DNA from: Borrelia parkeri
Lineage (GTDB): Bacteria; Spirochaetota; Spirochaetia; Borreliales; Borreliaceae
DNA: 64,000 nucleotides
NCBI RefSeq assembly: GCF_023035815.1
Contig: NZ_CP073159.1
Location: 1 to 64,000 of the forward strand
Reading direction: 5' to 3'
Both the position numbers and the translations under genes were made by a program. The notes below the pieces were generated by a model, which was not told where the DNA came from, ran no database searches, and saw only the letters and a program-made list of their open reading frames with translations. Below are positions 60,704 through 64,000 of this stretch, one piece after another. Each line of letters opens with the position of its first letter. Positions within the stretch are counted from its first letter, which is position 1.

Positions 60704-62478
60704 ATCTTACTAGTTAATATCTCTAAAAATTTCAGCTCATCACCACTAAGATATTCTTTCAAACTAGAATATATAAATTCATGATAACCATTAATATAGT
60801 CTAATTCATCCTTTGAAAGCATTTCAGTAACTATTAATTCTTTTTCAAAAGGTACAAGGGTTAAATTCTCAAACTCCAAAAAAGTTCCAAATTCATTTGA
60901 ATAACTTTGCTTCACAAAAACTAAATTTTCAGTTCTAATTCCATATTCAGAATCTCGATAGAGCCCAGGCTCAATTGAAGCAACTTCAGAACCTTTAAAA
61001 GAATAAGTAGACAAAGGACTAATAGAAACAGGAAGTTCGTGAACATTAAGAAAAAAGCCTACTCCATGACCTGTTCCATGAGCAAAATTTAATCCTTGCT
61101 TTAGCAAAGGAAATCGAGCAATACCATCAAGAGAAGAACCTAAAGTCCCAAATGGAAATTTTAAAGACGCAAGAGCAATAAAAGACTTAAGGACTAAAGT
61201 ATAATCTTCCCTCTCTTTACAAGATGCTTCTCCAATTAAAATGGTTCTTGTAACGTCTGTTGTACCAAGTTCAAGGTAAGAACCTCCAGAATCTATTAAA
61301 AGCAATCCATTACCATCAAGATTTTTAGCTCCTTTTGTAGGTCGATAATGAGGCAAGGCCGCATTTTCTTTAAATCCAACTATCGAATCAAAACTAGAAC
61401 TAAAAAATTCATCTCTTGCTGTCCTAAAATTTAACAGCATATTTACAACATCAATCTCATCTAACTCAGAAAGCTCATCTTTGCTTAAATTCTTAAATTT
61501 ATACAAAAATTTAATCAAACTCACAGCATCAATAATATGAGCCTCTTTCATCTTACTAATCTCATAATCTGATTTTATTGCCTTAAGTTCATTAACAATA
61601 CTCTCTCCAAGTACTGCATTTGGTTTACCAATAGATTCCAATATTTTAACATTACTTTCAACTGGTATAAAAAATTTCCCTTCATGATTAATCTCTGCTA
61701 AAAACGAATAAAAATTATTATAATCTTCAATCTCAAAACCTTCGGCCTCGAAGCTCTCTCTTAACTCAGAACCAAGTTTATCAATATGAACAAAAAGAAC
61801 ATTCTTATATCTCTCACTTCTAGCAATAAACAAAAAAGCATAAAATAAAGCCGATGATTCAATATCCAAACCTCTTAAATTTAAAAGCCAAGCTATTTCA
61901 TCCAAAGAGCTTATAATACAAAAATCAATTGCCTTTTCTTCTAATTTTGCATTAACTTTATCAAGCTTATCCGTTCTTTTATCGATTTTTTGAGCTCCAC
62001 TCAATTCAAATATCTTATTGCTTTCTAAATCGGGTCTATCCTGCCAAATTTTAGAAACTAAATCTTCATGTAAGATCTCAATATCTGTATGTCTACAATT
62101 TTTAACCAAATCATTATAAAACTTTATATTAACATCTTCAGAATAAATCCCAAGCCTTAAGCCCTTAAGATTTGCATTTATGTAACCAAAAATATCCGGA
62201 TACCCTTTAACTCCAAGCTTCATCAATTTAAACTCGGTTCCTTCAAGTTCACTCGATGCTTGTAAAAAATACCTACCATCTGTAAAAAGCACTGCCTCTG
62301 TTTCTGTAATAATTACTGTCCCAGCACTTCCTGTAAATCCTGTAATAAATTCACGAATATTAAATCTAACATGAGAATATTCACTCATATGTGGATCATA
62401 ACTTGCTATTAAATATGCATCGATTTCACTCTTCATCATCAAATTTCTCAAAGAAAATATTTTTGTACTAATTCCCAT
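60700..62478 (-). CDS. pepP: Xaa-Pro aminopeptidase (M24B family)
   Basis: Cuts N-terminal residues before proline. Two N-terminal creatinase-like domains (about 1-310) precede the pita-bread metalloprotease domain. Metal ligands: Asp in LIDSGG and in TTDVTRT, His in GTGHGVG, and Glu in SIEPGLY and RTENLVF. At 592 aa it is the long APP1-like form. Divergent from the Cof-type phosphatase gene across a mirror-image promoter region. Cytoplasmic. Confidence 0.94.
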   Translation of the reverse strand: MGISTKIFSLRNLMMKSEIDAYLIASYDPHMSEYSHVRFNIREFITGFTGSAGTVIITETEAVLFTDGRYFLQASSELEGTEFKLMKLGVKGYPDIFGYINANLKGLRLGIYSEDVNIKFYNDLVKNCRHTDIEILHEDLVSKIWQDRPDLESNKIFELSGAQKIDKRTDKLDKVNAKLEEKAIDFCIISSLDEIAWLLNLRGLDIESSALFYAFLFIARSERYKNVLFVHIDKLGSELRESFEAEGFEIEDYNNFYSFLAEINHEGKFFIPVESNVKILESIGKPNAVLGESIVNELKAIKSDYEISKMKEAHIIDAVSLIKFLYKFKNLSKDELSELDEIDVVNMLLNFRTARDEFFSSSFDSIVGFKENAALPHYRPTKGAKNLDGNGLLLIDSGGSYLELGTTDVTRTILIGEASCKEREDYTLVLKSFIALASLKFPFGTLGSSLDGIARFPLLKQGLNFAHGTGHGVGFFLNVHELPVSISPLSTYSFKGSEVASIEPGLYRDSEYGIRTENLVFVKQSYSNEFGTFLEFENLTLVPFEKELIVTEMLSKDELDYINGYHEFIYSSLKEYLSGDELKFLEILTSKI

Positions 62479-62515
62479 AAAAGCAAGCTCCTTAGACTTT
62501 AAAAAGTAACTTTTA

Positions 62516-62571
62516 TTTAATTATAACAAATAATTCAATTTTAAAAAATTTCTTTATTTGTTATAATTAAA
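62516..62571. promoter_or_regulatory. mirror-image divergent promoter, perfect 18-bp inverted repeat
   Basis: TTATTTGTTATAATTAAA at 62554-62571 recurs as its exact reverse complement at 62516-62533, 20 bases away. Each arm contains TTGTTATAAT pointing outwards, a plausible -10 for the Cof-type gene (plus) and for pepP (minus). Confidence 0.65.
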
Positions 62572-62599
62572 CCCAACGGTAAAATCAAAGGACAAAAGT

Positions 62600-63490
62600 A
62601 TGAAAGATATTAAGGCTGTTATTTCTGATCTTGATGGCACACTTCTGCTCTCAAATAGCCAGATAGGAGCTTTTAGTGAGATTGTAATAAAAAAACTAAC
62701 AAAAGAAAACAAAAAGTTTATTATTGCAACAGGAAGAAGTAAAAATGAAATAATTTCTCTTACAGAACACTTAAACTCACATGTTTCATTTTTTATAACA
62801 TTAAATGGAGCAAGAGTCTACAATAATCAATGGCAATTAATAAGTAGTTATGATTTGTCCTCTGAAATTGTAAATGAGATTTTAAATCTCAGAGAGAACA
62901 AATACAAAGATATGCCCCATTTTTTACAGAAATCTGAAGATATAGATGAAAGACTTTACGCTGATAACATAACTAAAAATGCCATCAATAATATATTTAA
63001 AAAACATGCATTGTTAAGGAAACACAAATATATAGAATATGAACTAAAAGATATAGGTATAAAATATCATGAAATCAAAAGTTTTAGAGAAATGAAAAAT
63101 TTTAACAATATAGCAAAAATTTTATTACTGCATGATGAAGAACCACAATTAATAAAATACGAAGCAATAATTTTAGAAAAATACAGAAAAGAAATAAATG
63201 CTTATTTATCAACACCACACTCACTTGAAATTGTTAATAACAGAGTTTCAAAGGGAAGTGCATTAAAAGACGTCCTTAAAAGCATTAATATTAATTTAAA
63301 TGAAGCAATTGCATTCGGAGATGGGTTTAATGATGTTGACATGCTAGAAAATGTAAACAAAGGATTATTAATGGGTAATGCAAATTATAGACTAAAAAAA
63401 ATGTTATCGTATTTAGAAATAATAGGGACTAATGATAATGAAGCTGTTGCACATTACATTAATGACAACATTTTAGAAGAACCTGTATAG
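62600..63490 (+). CDS. Cof-type HAD phosphatase
   Basis: HAD hydrolase of the Cof/IIB class, acting on sugar phosphates or cofactors. Motif I is ISDLDGTLL near the start, motif II is IIATGRSKNE, motif III is the Lys of SKGSAL, and motif IV is AFGDGFNDVDMLE. The C2 cap lies in the middle (about 80-200). 296 aa. AAGGA (62588-62592) precedes the ATG, with TATAAT at 62562-62567. The M29 aminopeptidase follows after 13 bases. Confidence 0.9.
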   Translation: MKDIKAVISDLDGTLLLSNSQIGAFSEIVIKKLTKENKKFIIATGRSKNEIISLTEHLNSHVSFFITLNGARVYNNQWQLISSYDLSSEIVNEILNLRENKYKDMPHFLQKSEDIDERLYADNITKNAINNIFKKHALLRKHKYIEYELKDIGIKYHEIKSFREMKNFNNIAKILLLHDEEPQLIKYEAIILEKYRKEINAYLSTPHSLEIVNNRVSKGSALKDVLKSININLNEAIAFGDGFNDVDMLENVNKGLLMGNANYRLKKMLSYLEIIGTNDNEAVAHYINDNILEEPV

Positions 63491-63503
63491 CATAGGACAT
63501 AAT

Positions 63504-64000
63504 ATGAAAACAGACTTAATAAAATATGCAGAGCTCATTATCTTAAAAGGAATTAACTTACAAAAGAATCAATGTGTACTTATTACAGGTGCAATTGAAA
63601 ATTATGAATTTTTAAAAATTCTAGCACAAAAAGCTTATGAGTCTGGGGCAAAATACGTAGAATTAAATATTGAAGACACTGACATTTTAAAAACCAGATT
63701 AAAATCATCACCAGAAGATCTCTTAGAGTTTATTCCAGATTTCAAGCATAAATTTTTTGAAGAAATGGTAAATGAAAAATGGGCAAAGATACGAATTGAT
63801 AACACAGAAAATTTAGACACATTGAAAGATAATGACAGTAAAAAAATATCAAAATACTTTAAAGCACTAAATATAGCATCAAGGAAAGTTTCAAGTGCAA
63901 TAATGAATAACGAATTAGCATGGTGCATAATTTGTGCTCCAGGTCCAAAATGGGCTGCAAAAGTTTTAAATAAACCTGAAAGTCAAGAAACATTAGAAGA
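63504..64000 (+). CDS. M29-family aminopeptidase (partial, runs off the window)
   Basis: Begins MKTDLIKYAELIILKGINLQ, then KNQCVLITGAIENYEFLKILAQKAYESGAKYVELNI, the N-terminal domain of M29 aminopeptidases (AmpS/AmpT). AGGA lies 6 bases before the ATG. The visible part (165 codons) has no stop, and the metal-binding C-terminal domain is beyond the window end. Family members are cobalt- or zinc-dependent with broad specificity. Confidence 0.85.
   Translation, partial: MKTDLIKYAELIILKGINLQKNQCVLITGAIENYEFLKILAQKAYESGAKYVELNIEDTDILKTRLKSSPEDLLEFIPDFKHKFFEEMVNEKWAKIRIDNTENLDTLKDNDSKKISKYFKALNIASRKVSSAIMNNELAWCIICAPGPKWAAKVLNKPESQETLE

Overview
The window is spirochaete DNA from the genus Borrelia (Borreliella/Borrelia group). 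It is very AT-rich, and its gene order follows, almost gene for gene, the first roughly 69 genes of the B. burgdorferi B31 chromosome as I remember that map (BB0001 to BB0069). The tmRNA proteolysis tag reads AKNNNFTSSNLVMAA, the Borrelia tag. Borrelia-restricted genes (p13, bpuR, several lipoproteins) sit where expected. An intact ruvC beside ruvA and ruvB points to the relapsing-fever side of the genus, because Lyme-group genomes are described as having RuvAB without a recognisable RuvC. Base 1 is probably at or within a few bases of the left hairpin telomere of the linear chromosome: TAGTATA, the conserved telomere box, lies at 16-22.

Layout. 1-5.1 kb: telomere, a small possible envelope protein, NagZ, a UDPGP-family nucleotidyltransferase and a phosphohexomutase. 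5.2-8.3 kb: trpS, an AI-2E-type permease and a HAD protein. 8.4-14.6 kb: a tightly packed plus-strand operon, cdaA-cdaR-acpS-DUF2225-truA-unknown-priA. 14.6-24.9 kb: udk, a degenerate rhodanese, a YitT protein, an RluA-type pseudouridine synthase, PPi-dependent phosphofructokinase, queA, ruvB-ruvA-ruvC, yebC and folD. 25-28.8 kb: an outer-membrane-type protein and the BAM-associated lipoprotein, then a DUF188 protein and two signal peptidase I genes, one apparently without its catalytic residues. 28.9-31.6 kb: a PEGA/FGE-like protein, smpB and p13. 31.7-39.2 kb: parC, parE, plsC, a lipoprotein and a PpiD-like chaperone. 39.4-45.8 kb: cheR, phoU, two envelope proteins, a short SMC, rnhB and bpuR. 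45.9-48.7 kb: tRNA-Gly, tmRNA, a tandem pair of QueT/YhhQ-type membrane proteins and trmH. 48.7-52.9 kb: ung, then gap-pgk-tpiA-secG. 52.9-64 kb: TPR protein, CorC-like protein, ybeY, trxA, rsmE, a kinase-less PASTA protein, fmt-def, a thioredoxin-fold protein, pepP, a Cof-type phosphatase and the start of an M29 aminopeptidase.

The region is core chromosome. I see no insertion sequence, prophage, CRISPR array or accessory island. About two thirds of the genes are on the minus strand, which fits transcription away from a central origin towards the left telomere. Functional groupings: Holliday-junction processing (RuvABC), trans-translation (smpB and ssrA), lower glycolysis (gap, pgk, tpiA, with pfp), formyl-Met processing (fmt, def), queuosine (queA plus a candidate precursor transporter) and c-di-AMP synthesis (cdaA, cdaR).

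I did not find a convincing undescribed multi-gene system. The points most worth a second look are the signal peptidase pseudoenzyme, the rhodanese without its cysteine, the apparently hinge-less SMC, the complete ruvC, the mirror-image divergent promoter at 62.5 kb, repeat motifs upstream of p13 and bpuR, and a set of genes whose -10 box lies so close to the start codon that leaderless mRNA is likely.
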